Shown here: piece by piece, positions 8,283 through 17,201 of the stretch
Layout of the letters: the number at the start of each line of letters is the position of its first letter
Numbering within the stretch: the stretch's first letter is position 1
Source of the DNA: Planococcus shixiaomingii
Lineage (GTDB): Bacteria; Bacillota; Bacilli; Bacillales_A; Planococcaceae
Reading direction: 5' to 3'
Length of the DNA: 64,000 nt
NCBI RefSeq assembly: GCF_030413615.1
Contig: NZ_CP129236.1
Span: forward strand, 3,146,001-3,210,000
Translations under genes and position numbers: made by a program
The notes under the pieces: model-generated
Database searches by the model: none
Seen by the model: only the letters and a program-made list of their open reading frames with translations
Told to the model about the DNA's origin: nothing

Positions 8283-8463
8283 AAATGCTCCCCGTTTCGT
8301 AATGTGACTTTCTTCTATTATATTCATATTCGCCTTAAAAGGAACACCTTCACAGTATTTTCACAAAGGGCATGGGATAGTCTGCACAGGAGTTTTTCTT
8401 CGCCCTGTCATTCCATATCCTTATCAAAATAAATTCACCAATAAAACATAACATAATTCCAAC

Positions 8464-8495
8464 AAAAAAGCGGCTCATGCGCTGAGCCGCTTTTT
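8464..8495 (-). terminator. Terminator of the EamA transporter gene
   Basis: AAAAAGCGGCTCA and TGAGCCGCTTTTT around a five-base loop. The 5' arm is coding sequence, and the TGA stop forms the first bases of the 3' arm. Minus-strand T run follows. Confidence 0.85.
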
Positions 8496-9389
8496 GCGTT
8501 TTCTTATCAAGTCTTCTGCCGCGCCGGATCCGAACAGGACACCGATGACAATCAAAACCAGGCCAAATAGATGGCGTATCGTGATGACTTCGCCAAGGAT
8601 GACACTGGCGCCGACGAGCGAGAAAAAGGTATTGAGGTTCATGAAAATAGCGGCTTTTGTCGGTCCCGCCTGGCCGATCGAATAATTATAGAGCATGTGG
8701 CCGACCGCCGTTCCAAGGATTGCCGAGAAAAAGAACGCCACCCAGAACGTCGACGGTACATTCGCGAATTCCCGGATTTCGCCCGGCTCCTGAATGAGCG
8801 CAATCGCAAACAATACCGCCGAACCGATAATGAACATATACCCGGTCATTAAGCGCGGATCAAGCGTTCTTGCTGTTTTGGCAATGATCAAGTAGCTGAA
8901 TACTTGAGACAAGATAGACAGGAAAACAAAGGCATCTCCCAAATTCATGCCGTTCATTCCTTCGCTGCCGACCATCACTGTCGCGGTCACTCCGGCAAGG
9001 CCGATCACGACACCGATCCACTGAAGTTTCGACGGATAAATGCGCATGATCAGCGACACCAGCACTGCCGTCAGCATTGGTCCGGTTCCAAGCACCAGGC
9101 CGGCGCTCGTTCCGCTCGTCAACGCTAAGCCGCTGGACAGAAAATAATGATGTCCGACTACGTTTAGCAAAGAAGCGAGGGTGATGTACTTCCACTCGTT
9201 TTTCGTCGGCCAGCGGAGCAGCCGAAAGACCGCCAGCAAAATGAACACCGAGATGCCCGCCGTCAATATCCGGAATGCCGTCAAAGTTACGGGTTCCACA
9301 AAACTGACCAAATATTTTACAGAGGGTAAATTAAATCCCCAGGTAAGCATAACAAGCGTTAATATCACATAAATTTTCCACTGATTCAA
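8475..9389 (-). CDS. EamA/DMT-family transporter
   Basis: A 304-residue integral membrane protein with about ten hydrophobic helices arranged as two EamA repeats (about residues 8-140 and 150-290). Each half has the usual pattern, for example LTWGFNLPSVKYL at the first helix and an AAIFMNLNTFFSLVGASVILGE repeat signature near residue 240 (split here by helices). The family exports small metabolites such as amino acids or their analogues; the substrate is unknown. The C-terminus is basic (RKRKKRL), consistent with a cytoplasmic end, and its codons double as the 5' arm of the terminator. Confidence 0.85.
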   Translation of the reverse strand: MNQWKIYVILTLVMLTWGFNLPSVKYLVSFVEPVTLTAFRILTAGISVFILLAVFRLLRWPTKNEWKYITLASLLNVVGHHYFLSSGLALTSGTSAGLVLGTGPMLTAVLVSLIMRIYPSKLQWIGVVIGLAGVTATVMVGSEGMNGMNLGDAFVFLSILSQVFSYLIIAKTARTLDPRLMTGYMFIIGSAVLFAIALIQEPGEIREFANVPSTFWVAFFFSAILGTAVGHMLYNYSIGQAGPTKAAIFMNLNTFFSLVGASVILGEVITIRHLFGLVLIVIGVLFGSGAAEDLIRKRKKRLSA

Positions 9390-9477
9390 AACAAATATCC
9401 TTCTTTCGATTTACGAACTAATTTAATATTCTACTCTGACAGTGTGGAAAAGTAAACCGCTAGCTGAGAGATCTAGG

Positions 9478-9880
9478 GTGCAGGTATGAAGAATGCGTGT
9501 AGAACTGTCAAGAGTGTCGATAGAAGCGTCAATAGTGTAGGTAAGAAGCCGAAGAGTATCTGTAGAAATCGATAAAAAGCAGGTAGGAGTGAAAAAACTG
9601 TCGGTAAAAAAACGGGAACCTTAATGAATGCTCTTATCGCTTTTCTCATCCAGCGAAAAGCAGCCATTGCTGGTTTTGAATTTGGATTAGTGAAAGTGGC
9701 TTCGGGAGAAACGCAGGTAGAACTCGGAAAAGTATCGATAGAAACTTGAATAGTGCTGGTAAGAATCCTACCAGTGTCGATAGAAATCGAAAAAACACAG
9801 GTAGGAGTGAAAAAACTGTCGGTATAAAAACATAGACCACAAAGAATGCTCTTATCGCTTTTCGCCTCCAGCGAAAAGCA
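9478..9880 (-). repeat. Two composite 21-bp arrays, locus A4
   Basis: Two six-unit arrays, in the opposite orientation to A2 and A3, fill the gap 9390-9965. TA steps are at 9500, 9521, 9542, 9563, 9584, 9605 and at 9718, 9739, 9760, 9781, 9802, 9823. Hairpins lie at 9639-9661 and 9857-9879 (GCTTTTCGC/GCGAAAAGC). The composite period is 218 bp. One extra degenerate unit may lie at 9485. The remainder of the gap holds the EamA upstream region (9390-9470) and a terminator (9926-9955). Confidence 0.9.
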
Positions 9881-9925
9881 TCCATTTCATCTTTTAAACT
9901 TCCTATAACTCCCACTCCATATAAA

Positions 9926-9955
9926 AACCCCGGAAAGCCGCAGCTTTCCGGGGTT
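9926..9955 (-). terminator. Terminator of the YknX-like gene
   Basis: AACCCCGGAAAGC and GCTTTCCGGGGTT with a four-base loop, then TTTTT on the minus strand. Confidence 0.85.
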
Positions 9956-9965
9956 CAAGTCGCTT

Positions 9966-11246
9966 TTATTGTCTCGCCAGCAAGTATCCAACGTATTTGC
10001 GCCAGTGTGTATTTTTGGCAAATTCGTAGTTCGGCCGTTCGCTCGGGAACGGGATGAACACTTTTGGAGGCGATTGGAAGTTTCTTAATTGTTCATTGTT
10101 GGCAACGATCATGCCCGGAGCAATGCCTTCAGCCAAAACGGCTTTTCCATCGGTCTCGAAGTTGATGGTGATGGGAATGGCTGCTGCGCGGCCGTCTGTT
10201 TGCAATTGGAGAACCGAACCGCTCTGGTCTGCCCGGCCGAAAATCCAAGCTTCAGGAAGTGCGACTGCCTCCGGTGCTTCATTGGTGACAATTTCGGCGT
10301 TGGCCGTTGCGCCAAACGGGATATTTCCTTCGATCGGTGCATCGGTTGCTATCTGTACTTCATAGATCGCAATCGGATTTTTCTGGTTGACCGGATCGAG
10401 CGCTTTATAAGCCTCAAGCCATTTGCTATCTGTTGCCGGCAACGTTGAAACACTTAGCACCGTTCCTGAAGCCGCTGGTCCCATGCCATCTACGTGAACC
10501 ATAACGCGGTCCTGCGCTTCAACATCTCGCCATTCGTCTTCCACGACATAAGTCACAAAAATTTTATCGTTCGAATAAATTTCAATGCTCATTGGCTCTG
10601 AATCCCGGTTGATGGATGCGACAACACCTTCTTCCGGGCTAATGAGCGCCGGATTAGCCAAGCTTTGATTGAGCTGCGCTTCAACGACAGCCAGTTCCGA
10701 TTCGATAGAAGCGATTCGCTGTTCCGACGCTGCAATAGCCGCAGCGTACGGAGCGTCTTGCGGCACATCGACGTTGACGTTTACATCGGTGATGTTGCCA
10801 TTCGAGTCCGTGATGGAATCATTGATCCTTCCAGAATCCGTGCCTCCTATCGGCCGCTCCAGTACCAAGTTGCTCAATGAAAGCTCGACTTCAGACAACT
10901 CATTTTGAAGCGCGTCCCGCTCCGCTTCCCAAAGTGCACGCTGTTCTTCGGTTTCCGCCTCGTTCAACGAAGCGAGCTCGCTGCCCGCTTGAACGGTGTC
11001 GCCTTCTTTAACAAGCCATTGGTCAATTGCTTCTCTGTCCTGCACATAAATTTGTGTGGATTTATTCGGCGCCGTCACTGCTTCTTTTGGCAGTTTTTCT
11101 GTATAAGTATTGGCAAAAGCGGGTTCTGTTTCACCGATATAGACGGTTTTCGGAAGAGTGCTTTTCTCACTGAACAGCAACAAAAAGTTCGAAGCTATAA
11201 AGGCGGTGACAGCAATGGATAAACCGATGAAAAAGAATCTATTCAA
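9966..11246 (-). CDS. HlyD/YknX-like membrane fusion protein
   Basis: A 426-residue periplasmic-adaptor-type protein. An N-terminal membrane anchor (about residues 5-27) precedes a split biotinyl-lipoyl-like domain (VKEGDTVQAGSELASLNEAE near residue 80), a coiled-coil hairpin rich in Glu and Leu (about 95-190), a second lipoyl half near 205 (SPEEGVVASINRD) and beta-barrel segments. In Bacillus YknX works with the ABC ATPase YknY and permease YknZ against the SdpC toxin. Here no ATPase or permease follows; a terminator and repeats do. The gene overlaps the upstream YknW-like gene by 4 bp (ATGA), so the two are translationally coupled. Confidence 0.75.
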   Translation of the reverse strand: MNRFFFIGLSIAVTAFIASNFLLLFSEKSTLPKTVYIGETEPAFANTYTEKLPKEAVTAPNKSTQIYVQDREAIDQWLVKEGDTVQAGSELASLNEAETEEQRALWEAERDALQNELSEVELSLSNLVLERPIGGTDSGRINDSITDSNGNITDVNVNVDVPQDAPYAAAIAASEQRIASIESELAVVEAQLNQSLANPALISPEEGVVASINRDSEPMSIEIYSNDKIFVTYVVEDEWRDVEAQDRVMVHVDGMGPAASGTVLSVSTLPATDSKWLEAYKALDPVNQKNPIAIYEVQIATDAPIEGNIPFGATANAEIVTNEAPEAVALPEAWIFGRADQSGSVLQLQTDGRAAAIPITINFETDGKAVLAEGIAPGMIVANNEQLRNFQSPPKVFIPFPSERPNYEFAKNTHWRKYVGYLLARQ

Positions 11247-11950
11247 ATGATATCGCCTCCTTCTATGAAGCCTTTCAGCATATCCGTAAGCGGCAAAAGG
11301 CTAAACGAAGCGATCAGCAGCGCCACCAGAAGATGAATCATGATCAGGATGAATAAAATCAATTTCGGCGAAAACTCTGTGTAGCTTTTGACATAACGGT
11401 ATTGAAACGCAATGATAAGCGCCGTGAAAATGGTCAGTTGGTTAAAGAAATAAGTTAGAAAGTGATTGACGTATTGGTTTGGGAATTCGAGGAACGTAGC
11501 GGCCATTGGGCCAAATGAGAACATTGACAACGTCGTCGTGTAGCCGAAAATCGCGAACAACACGAAGATCAGTGCCTTCTCGATAATCAGTACCGATACC
11601 ACGTAGCTTTGCATGACGATTGCAGCGCGCCATGTCATTCTGGTCAATTTGCTGAATAAAAAAGCCACCCCATACGAATGGAACGCCAAGTAAATGCCGG
11701 CCCAAATCAATGTGCCTGCCAGCGAGGTCCAGCGCGCAAGTGTATATTCATCCCACATGCCTGCTGCAAAAAGCGGAGTCAACGAAGCAGTATTCATCCC
11801 CCAGATTTCGCGCAACGCAAAAACCAGCACGCCCAAAGCTAAGATCCAGCCCAGCCGACGGTTGAAGTTCCGCATCTCAATATTTTGTAGATTGGAGATT
11901 AATTCACCTTGTCTGCCAAAATAATGCCAGAATCGAAAGTCAAATATCAT
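11243..11950 (-). CDS. YknW-like (Yip1-type) membrane protein
   Basis: A 235-residue membrane protein with about five hydrophobic helices (roughly residues 33-50, 75-97, 108-130, 155-180 and 195-220). Size, topology and position directly before a membrane fusion protein match YknW, the Yip1-domain partner in the Bacillus yknWXYZ operon. AAAGGA lies 10 nt before the ATG. It overlaps the next gene by 4 bp. The assignment relies on context as much as on sequence; another uncharacterised membrane family is possible. Confidence 0.6.
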   Translation of the reverse strand: MIFDFRFWHYFGRQGELISNLQNIEMRNFNRRLGWILALGVLVFALREIWGMNTASLTPLFAAGMWDEYTLARWTSLAGTLIWAGIYLAFHSYGVAFLFSKLTRMTWRAAIVMQSYVVSVLIIEKALIFVLFAIFGYTTTLSMFSFGPMAATFLEFPNQYVNHFLTYFFNQLTIFTALIIAFQYRYVKSYTEFSPKLILFILIMIHLLVALLIASFSLLPLTDMLKGFIEGGDII

Positions 11951-12189
11951 ACTATGTAGTCCTTTCAGTGCTATCGGATGTCCTGCTTTCCTTTACTTTA
12001 CCAAAAAACAATAGCCAATGAAACGCACGGATGGGCACAATTGCCAATATTTTCGCTTTTGAGCCAAAAGGCATAGTGGTTAGCAATAAACAAGGGCGAG
12101 TAGATATTTCTGAGTTATTGCTTTTTTTCGCCCAAAACGTTCATTTACGATTGTGATTTAAATTATAAGCAAACGTTTTTTTAAGGAGT

Positions 12190-12306
12190 TTATGTAGAAC
12201 TGCTTAAAACGCATGTAGAAAGCCCGGTTCGTCATGTAAGAACTTTTAAAGTTCATGTAGAAACCAGAATTGTTCATGTAAGAGCAGAAAAACTTCATGA
12301 AGAAAA
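12190..12306 (+). repeat. Six-unit 21-bp array with CATG core (variant B)
   Basis: The 441-bp gap 11951-12391 contains a single array of six units with anchor positions 12195, 12216, 12237, 12258, 12279 and 12300, all 21 bp apart. Units read CATGTAGAA or CATGTAAGA, with partial alternation. The TAGAA/TAAGAA side is the same as in the A arrays, while the A core (TCGA or TGCAGG) is replaced by CATG. The stretch 11951-12189 shows no gene; a run of AT-rich sequence lies before the array. Confidence 0.85.
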
Positions 12307-12362
12307 TATTTCCAGCTCCCGCCCTCGTCTATTCTTACTCTATTTCTCTCCTAAAAGAAAAA

Positions 12363-12388
12363 AACTCCCGCTAACTTAGCGGAAGTTT
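12363..12388 (-). terminator. Terminator of the ykvS-like gene
   Basis: AACTTCCGCTAA and its near complement form a short stem followed by seven T on the minus strand, just past the stop codon. Confidence 0.75.
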
Positions 12389-12391
12389 CAA

Positions 12392-12619
12392 TTAAGATTC
12401 GATAGGAGTATATTTCTTATGGGAAATCACGGTCATGTTGGATGCCGCGCCAATTTCTTTTGCATCTTCTGGGGAAATCTCAACGATTACCGAGTTGTCC
12501 ATGATTTTGAAGATGGTGCCGTTAACTTCTACTCCGTTGCGAGTGAATGAAATCCATTCACCAATTCTACGGGCTGCAACAAATTCTGATACTTCTTTTT
12601 CATGTGGTTGAAATGCCAT
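12392..12619 (-). CDS. DUF2187-family protein (YkvS-like)
   Basis: A 75-residue protein of the DUF2187 family, like Bacillus YkvS. The core GEWISFTRNGVEVNGTI FKIMDNSVIVEIS (given here in two parts) resembles a KOW/SH3-like small beta barrel. The function is unknown in any species. The start ATG has GAGAGGCG upstream. It is a single-gene unit with its own terminator, located after the ykf operon. Confidence 0.85.
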   Translation of the reverse strand: MAFQPHEKEVSEFVAARRIGEWISFTRNGVEVNGTIFKIMDNSVIVEISPEDAKEIGAASNMTVISHKKYTPIES

Positions 12620-12724
12620 CGTTAATCAACGCCTCTCTTTTGTGAACCATATCAGCCAATTATAGCACATTTTTGAGTGGATTTCACCTTTAAAGTTCTA
12701 AGCATTTGCACATGTTTTATTCCT

Positions 12725-13687
12725 TTACTGGTACAAGTGGCAAGCGACGAAATGGCTAGGTTCCTGTTCTTGCCAAACCGGCACTTGTTCGGCGCAGACT
12801 GCCATAGCGTGCGGACAGCGCGTGCGGAACACGCAGCCGCTTGGCGGATTGATCGGACTTGGGAGTTCGCCTTCCAAAATGATGCGTTCGCGCGCTTCTT
12901 CAATGTCCGGATCTGGAATGGGAATCGCCGACAGCAATGCCGACGTGTACGGATGCAACGGATTATCATATAACCGGTCGGATGTTGTCAGTTCGACCAT
13001 ATGGCCGAGGTACATCACCGCGATGCGATCGGAAATGTATTTCACCATACTGAGATCGTGGGCGATAAACAAATATGTCAGCCCTTTTTCTTTTTGCAGC
13101 TTTTGCAGAAGTTTTACCACTTGTGCCTGCACCGATACATCGAGTGCGGAAATCGGCTCGTCCGCAATGATGAAATCAGGGTCGAGCGACAGCGCCCGCG
13201 CGATGCCGATCCGCTGGCGCTGGCCTCCGGAAAATTCGTGCGGATAGCGGTTCGCATGGTCGCGGTTCAGACCAACATCCTCCAGCAATTGGTGGACGCG
13301 CGCCTGTAATTCTTTTTTATCTTTATAAAGGCCATGCACCTGCATTGGTTCGGCGATAATTTCAAAAACCGTTGACCGCGGGTTAAGCGAAGCGTACGGA
13401 TCCTGGAAAATCATCTGCATGTTGCGCAGATAACCGAAACGCTCTTTTTCCGACATTTTGTGGATATCGACGCCGTCATATTCGACGGTGCCGTCCGTGC
13501 TTTGATACAACCCCATGATGGTTCGGCCGGCTGTCGATTTGCCGCAGCCCGATTCACCGACGAGGCCGAACGTTTCTCCGCGTTTAATGTCGAACGAAAT
13601 GCCGTCGACCGCTTTTAACGTCGAGTCTTTTCCTAAGTCAAAATAGCGCTTTAAATCTTTGACAGATAATAAAGTATCGTTTGTCAT
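12725..13687 (-). CDS. ykfD: Oligopeptide ABC transporter ATPase YkfD (DppF/OppF type)
   Basis: A 320-residue ABC ATPase of the peptide/nickel family. Walker A is GESGCGKST near residue 46, the signature is [15 protein letters not shown] near 150 and Walker B FIIADEP near 173. The C-terminal oligopeptide-transporter extension has the [15 protein letters not shown] cysteine cluster. It is the second ATPase needed by an OppBCDF-type importer and probably pairs with DppD. ATG at 13687 has GGAGG 7 nt upstream and overlaps the ykfC stop by 4 bp. It is the last gene of the dpp-ykf cluster; no terminator is obvious behind it. Confidence 0.9.
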   Translation of the reverse strand: MTNDTLLSVKDLKRYFDLGKDSTLKAVDGISFDIKRGETFGLVGESGCGKSTAGRTIMGLYQSTDGTVEYDGVDIHKMSEKERFGYLRNMQMIFQDPYASLNPRSTVFEIIAEPMQVHGLYKDKKELQARVHQLLEDVGLNRDHANRYPHEFSGGQRQRIGIARALSLDPDFIIADEPISALDVSVQAQVVKLLQKLQKEKGLTYLFIAHDLSMVKYISDRIAVMYLGHMVELTTSDRLYDNPLHPYTSALLSAIPIPDPDIEEARERIILEGELPSPINPPSGCVFRTRCPHAMAVCAEQVPVWQEQEPSHFVACHLYQ

Positions 13688-14619
13688 CGTTGTTCCTCCT
13701 GAACAAACCGGCGGACTGCGCACAGCTCCCGTTCGTGTTTCGTACCAGCAAGTTCAATGATCTCAATGGCTTTTCCCGGAGTCGGCGAATGAATCATCAA
13801 GCCGTTGCCAAAATAAATGCCAACATGGTGCGGCTCCCATCCGCCTTCTTCGTTGGAAAAGAACAGAAGATCCCCGATTTGCCAAGATTCTTGCATATCC
13901 TTGTCCACTTCTTGGCCTTCGCGCGATTGGTCATGTGCATCGCGTGGAATGATGACGCCGTTCGCTTTTAGCAGGTTGTAGCTGAAGCCCGAACAGTCAT
14001 AGCCGTAGCTCGACATGCCGCCCCAGAAATATTGCAGATCCAAAAATTCCTCACCCAGCTGCGCGATGTCGACACCGCTGCCGCTTGGCACTTGGTCATA
14101 ATCCGGCGCAATTTCCACTTGTTCCGCCGAAATCAACGCATCGCCGTCCGGCGTTTGGACACGGACGTATTCCCCGGTTTCCTTGACCGGCAGCATCGTA
14201 TTGAACGGCACCGCCAAAAGCGGTTTGAAATCTAGCGCCCATAACTGCGCTTTATTGGCGATGACGCGCGCATAGCCTTGTTCGTTCAATGCTTCAATTT
14301 CTGCTAGCTGCGCTTTCGGAATCCAGCCTGGATAACCGCGCTCGTCTTTGTTTGACGGCTGCCAGAGCGCCACCACTTTTGCCCAATCACCTTCGATTTC
14401 GTCAATTGCGACCGGTTCCCCGTAGAGCAGTTGGGTTTGAATGCGATTGCTTTTCGTCAAATCGTGGTTTTCTTCTTCTTTCATTGACTCGCGCCATTTG
14501 TTGATTTTGACTGTTTCACCAACGCCTTGTGCGTCAACTTCCCGGACTTTTTCGGGAGAAGTCCAAATTGTTCCCACAGGAACTCGGCAAACCCACATTG
14601 TCGATTCTCTTTGCATCAT
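13684..14619 (-). CDS. ykfC: NlpC/P60 gamma-D-glutamyl-L-diamino acid endopeptidase YkfC
   Basis: A 311-residue cytoplasmic cysteine peptidase of family C40. Two SH3-like domains (about residues 1-170) precede the NlpC/P60 domain, with the catalytic cysteine in [12 protein letters not shown] near 217 and the histidine in [15 protein letters not shown] near 270. No signal peptide is present, which fits YkfC, a recycling enzyme that cleaves L-Ala-D-Glu from murein peptides taken up by the cell. Two ATG codons lie in tandem at the start, behind GGGAGGG inside the end of ykfB. The product L-Ala-gamma-D-Glu is the substrate of the epimerase encoded just upstream. Confidence 0.9.
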   Translation of the reverse strand: MMQRESTMWVCRVPVGTIWTSPEKVREVDAQGVGETVKINKWRESMKEEENHDLTKSNRIQTQLLYGEPVAIDEIEGDWAKVVALWQPSNKDERGYPGWIPKAQLAEIEALNEQGYARVIANKAQLWALDFKPLLAVPFNTMLPVKETGEYVRVQTPDGDALISAEQVEIAPDYDQVPSGSGVDIAQLGEEFLDLQYFWGGMSSYGYDCSGFSYNLLKANGVIIPRDAHDQSREGQEVDKDMQESWQIGDLLFFSNEEGGWEPHHVGIYFGNGLMIHSPTPGKAIEIIELAGTKHERELCAVRRFVQEEQR

Positions 14620-15726
14620 TTATTCATTCCCTCCCGTTAGCCGTTGCAGAAACGTTTCACTATCTATGCCAAGACCCGTTTTTTCAGAAAACCGGATTTT
14701 ATTGCCCGAATACTGAATGCCGCCTGGCAGGATATCTCGTTTCAGCATGAGCGGCGGATCGAAGTCAAAGCGTGTAATATTAGCCTGGCTCGCAGCAAAA
14801 TGAGCGGCGGCCGATACCCCCAGCTTTGTTTCAATCATACTGCCTGTCATGCATTTGACGCCGTACGCTTCCGCCAGCGCGTTGATTTTTAATGCCTGAT
14901 GGATGCCGCCCGCCTTCATCAGCTTGATGTTGATCAAATCAGCGGCGCGCAATTGCAGCACCTGCACTGCGTCTTGTGGCGTAAAGATGCTTTCATCCGC
15001 CATAATCGGAGTCACGGTATGGTCCGTCACGTATTTCAATCCATCGATGTCGTTTGCCGGAACCGGTTGCTCGATCAGTTCGATCCCAAGTCCGGCATCT
15101 TCCATCAATCCGATGGCGCGGACCGCCGCTTTCGGCTCCCAGCCTTGGTTGGCATCGAGCCGCAGCACCACATCATAGCCGACTTTATCGCGAATGGCGC
15201 GAATCCGTTTGATGTCTTGCTCGACGGTATCGATTCCGACTTTTATCTTCAGCACGTCAAAACCGTCCCGTATATAAGCGGCGGCGTCTTCCGCCATCTC
15301 TTCCGGCGAATTGACTGAAACGGTAAAATCGGTTTCAATTTCCTTCCGGTAACCGCCCAAAAACTCGACGAGCGGCAAGCCGGCATGCTGCGCAATCAAA
15401 TCGTAAAGCGCCATGTCGACGGCAGCTTTAGCGCTCGAATTGCCGACGATCGACTTGTGGAGCTTTTCAAATAGCACTTCACGGTGTCGGATATCTTGCC
15501 CAATCAATCCTCCGGCAATCAATTCGATCGCAAATTCGATGCTTTGGAGGGAATCCCCAGTAATAACATGCGTCGGCGGCGCTTCACCAAATCCTCTATG
15601 GCCGTCTTCCGTTAAAATATGGACAACTACCGCTTCTGCTGTTGTAACGGTGCGCAGTGCCGTCTTGAACGGTTTAATCAACGGAACCGCAGTACGGTAC
15701 GTTGTAATGGCACGGATTTTCGTCAC
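14620..15726 (-). CDS. ykfB: L-Ala-D/L-Glu epimerase YkfB
   Basis: A 368-residue enolase-superfamily epimerase. Catalytic lysines appear in VLKIKVG near residue 162 and NIKLMKAGG near 268; metal ligands in LRLDANQGW, ELIEQP and MADESIF. The C-terminal DFDPPLML and GSMIETKLG segments are typical of Ala-Glu epimerases. It converts L-Ala-D-Glu from murein to L-Ala-L-Glu for ordinary dipeptidases. The GTG start is one base after the ykfA stop, with GGGGGTGG as RBS. The order ykfA-B-C-D matches Bacillus. Confidence 0.92.
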   Translation of the reverse strand: MTKIRAITTYRTAVPLIKPFKTALRTVTTAEAVVVHILTEDGHRGFGEAPPTHVITGDSLQSIEFAIELIAGGLIGQDIRHREVLFEKLHKSIVGNSSAKAAVDMALYDLIAQHAGLPLVEFLGGYRKEIETDFTVSVNSPEEMAEDAAAYIRDGFDVLKIKVGIDTVEQDIKRIRAIRDKVGYDVVLRLDANQGWEPKAAVRAIGLMEDAGLGIELIEQPVPANDIDGLKYVTDHTVTPIMADESIFTPQDAVQVLQLRAADLINIKLMKAGGIHQALKINALAEAYGVKCMTGSMIETKLGVSAAAHFAASQANITRFDFDPPLMLKRDILPGGIQYSGNKIRFSEKTGLGIDSETFLQRLTGGNE

Positions 15727-15727
15727 A

Positions 15728-16651
15728 TTATTCCACCCCCGGCAAAATAGTTAAGGTTTTCGCATCTCCATCCAATTGCGCTTTAACTCCTAATGGAACC
15801 GAGAAATGCGGTTCGCAATGGCCGATCTTAAATCCTTTAACGACCGGCACTTTCAACTCGCTGAAATAATCATCGAACACTTCGTCAAGCGTCAGCGATT
15901 TTTCCCGTTTTTTCGGTTCCGAGTTTTTAAAGTCGCCGATGACAATGCCTGCCACCTCGTCAAATTTGCGCGCCATGCGCAATTGATTGAGCATGGCGTC
16001 GACGCTGTACGGTTCTTCGTCGATGTCTTCAATCAATAAAATCTTATCCTCCACATCGATTTCAAACTTCGTGCCGATACCCGAACTCAGCAGCGACAGA
16101 TTTCCGCCGACCAACTCCCCTTCCGCGACGCCTCCGCGGATGGCTGTCAGCGGCGAGATTTCCTCGCTATAATGCAATTCAAATGGACTGAACAATTGGC
16201 CAAACATGCGGGCACTGCGTTCATGGAACTCGTCTTTCCCGACATCCGACGCCAGCATCGGCCCGTGGAACGTTACCAAATCTGCGTATTCGCCGATTGC
16301 GGTATGCAAAAACGTGATATCCGAATAGCCCCAGAATACTTTCGGATTTTCTTTAATCATGGCGTAATCGATGCGGTCGGCATAGCGGGCAGCACCGTAT
16401 CCGCCGCCTGCACAAATGATGCCAGCAATTTCAGGATCTTCAAACATTGCATGCAAATCCGCAAGCCGGGCATCATCATCCCCTGCCAAATAGCCGCGTT
16501 TTGATTCCACCGACTTGCCCATCTTCACATTCAGCCCCAATTCTTCAAGGAAAGGCAACGCTTTCTTTAAATTTTCTAAGTTCGGTGGGCTCGAAGGCGC
16601 AATTATTCCGACGGTATCCCCTTTTTTCAATCGTTTCGGTAATGTTTTCAA
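15728..16651 (-). CDS. ykfA: S66 family LD-carboxypeptidase-like protein YkfA
   Basis: A 307-residue member of peptidase family S66 (LdcA/MccF fold). The nucleophile region GYSDITFLHTAIG near residue 108, the N-terminal GDTVGIIAPSSPP, and the C-terminal KGFKIGHCEPHFSVPLG (histidine of the triad) are all present. The family removes the terminal D-Ala from murein tetrapeptides or cleaves related amides in the cytoplasm. TTG at 16651 is chosen: GAGGAG lies 8 nt before it, while an in-frame GTG three codons upstream overlaps that RBS. It opens the ykf half of the cluster. Confidence 0.88.
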   Translation of the reverse strand: MKTLPKRLKKGDTVGIIAPSSPPNLENLKKALPFLEELGLNVKMGKSVESKRGYLAGDDDARLADLHAMFEDPEIAGIICAGGGYGAARYADRIDYAMIKENPKVFWGYSDITFLHTAIGEYADLVTFHGPMLASDVGKDEFHERSARMFGQLFSPFELHYSEEISPLTAIRGGVAEGELVGGNLSLLSSGIGTKFEIDVEDKILLIEDIDEEPYSVDAMLNQLRMARKFDEVAGIVIGDFKNSEPKKREKSLTLDEVFDDYFSELKVPVVKGFKIGHCEPHFSVPLGVKAQLDGDAKTLTILPGVE

Positions 16652-16787
16652 AATAACCACTCCTCATATTTTCCGTTCTTCATTCAATCTACCATCTAGG
16701 CGGATTCAATCAAAAATAAAAAATAGAATGCGCGGCGCTAGGCCGCGCATCGGGTAAATTCTTATAAAATTTCAATAGTAACAATAT

Positions 16788-16900
16788 CGCTTCGGCTGCT
16801 TTGGGAAAGGCAAAAAGGATTGTTTCTGCATTGCACCTGCATCGCTGCGCTAGCTTCGGTGCATGAAAAATCGCCGCTGCGCTAACTTCGAAACATGAAA
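16788..16900 (+). repeat. Dispersed GC-rich repeat D, copy 1
   Basis: A 113-bp element in the gap between ykfA and dppE. A near-identical copy of the same length lies inverted at 31567-31679. Inside it, the word CTGCGCTARCTTCG followed by CATGAAA occurs twice in tandem. GC content is clearly above the surrounding intergenic DNA. A GC-rich tail rich in GCGC words extends to about 16945. Confidence 0.85.
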
Positions 16901-17084
16901 GTGCGCTGCTCCTGCGCAAGCTCGCCGCAAAGAACATCCGCCTCATTGCTTCGCCTAGCCCATGGACGCGCCGGCGCTGAAAAGTTTAATAAAATAAACT
17001 TTTTTGTCGTTTTTAGCTGTTTTGCTCCACATAATTAAGCTGTGGAATGTCAATAAAAATATATGACGTAGTTTACTAGAAGAT

Positions 17085-17201
17085 AGAGCGGAAGGCGGCG
17101 ACTCCTGCGGGGCAGCGTAGCGACGGGACAGGCGAGACCCCACAGAAGCGTAGCTTCGAGGAGGCTCGCGGACAGCCCGCGGAAAGCGTCCGCCTAGAGC
17201 G
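17085..17201 (+). repeat. GC-rich dispersed element of the Bacillaceae type
   Basis: A 117-bp GC-rich element whose start (AGAGCGGAAGGCGGCGACTC) and end (GCGGAAAGCGTCCGCC) resemble an intergenic repeat I know from many Bacillaceae and Planococcaceae genomes. It has several inverted words (CTGCGGGG/CCCCACAG, GGCGG/CCGCC). It lies directly downstream of dppE. Together with repeat D it makes up the 586-bp gap 16652-17237; I see no gene there and no classical terminator for dppE. Confidence 0.75.
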
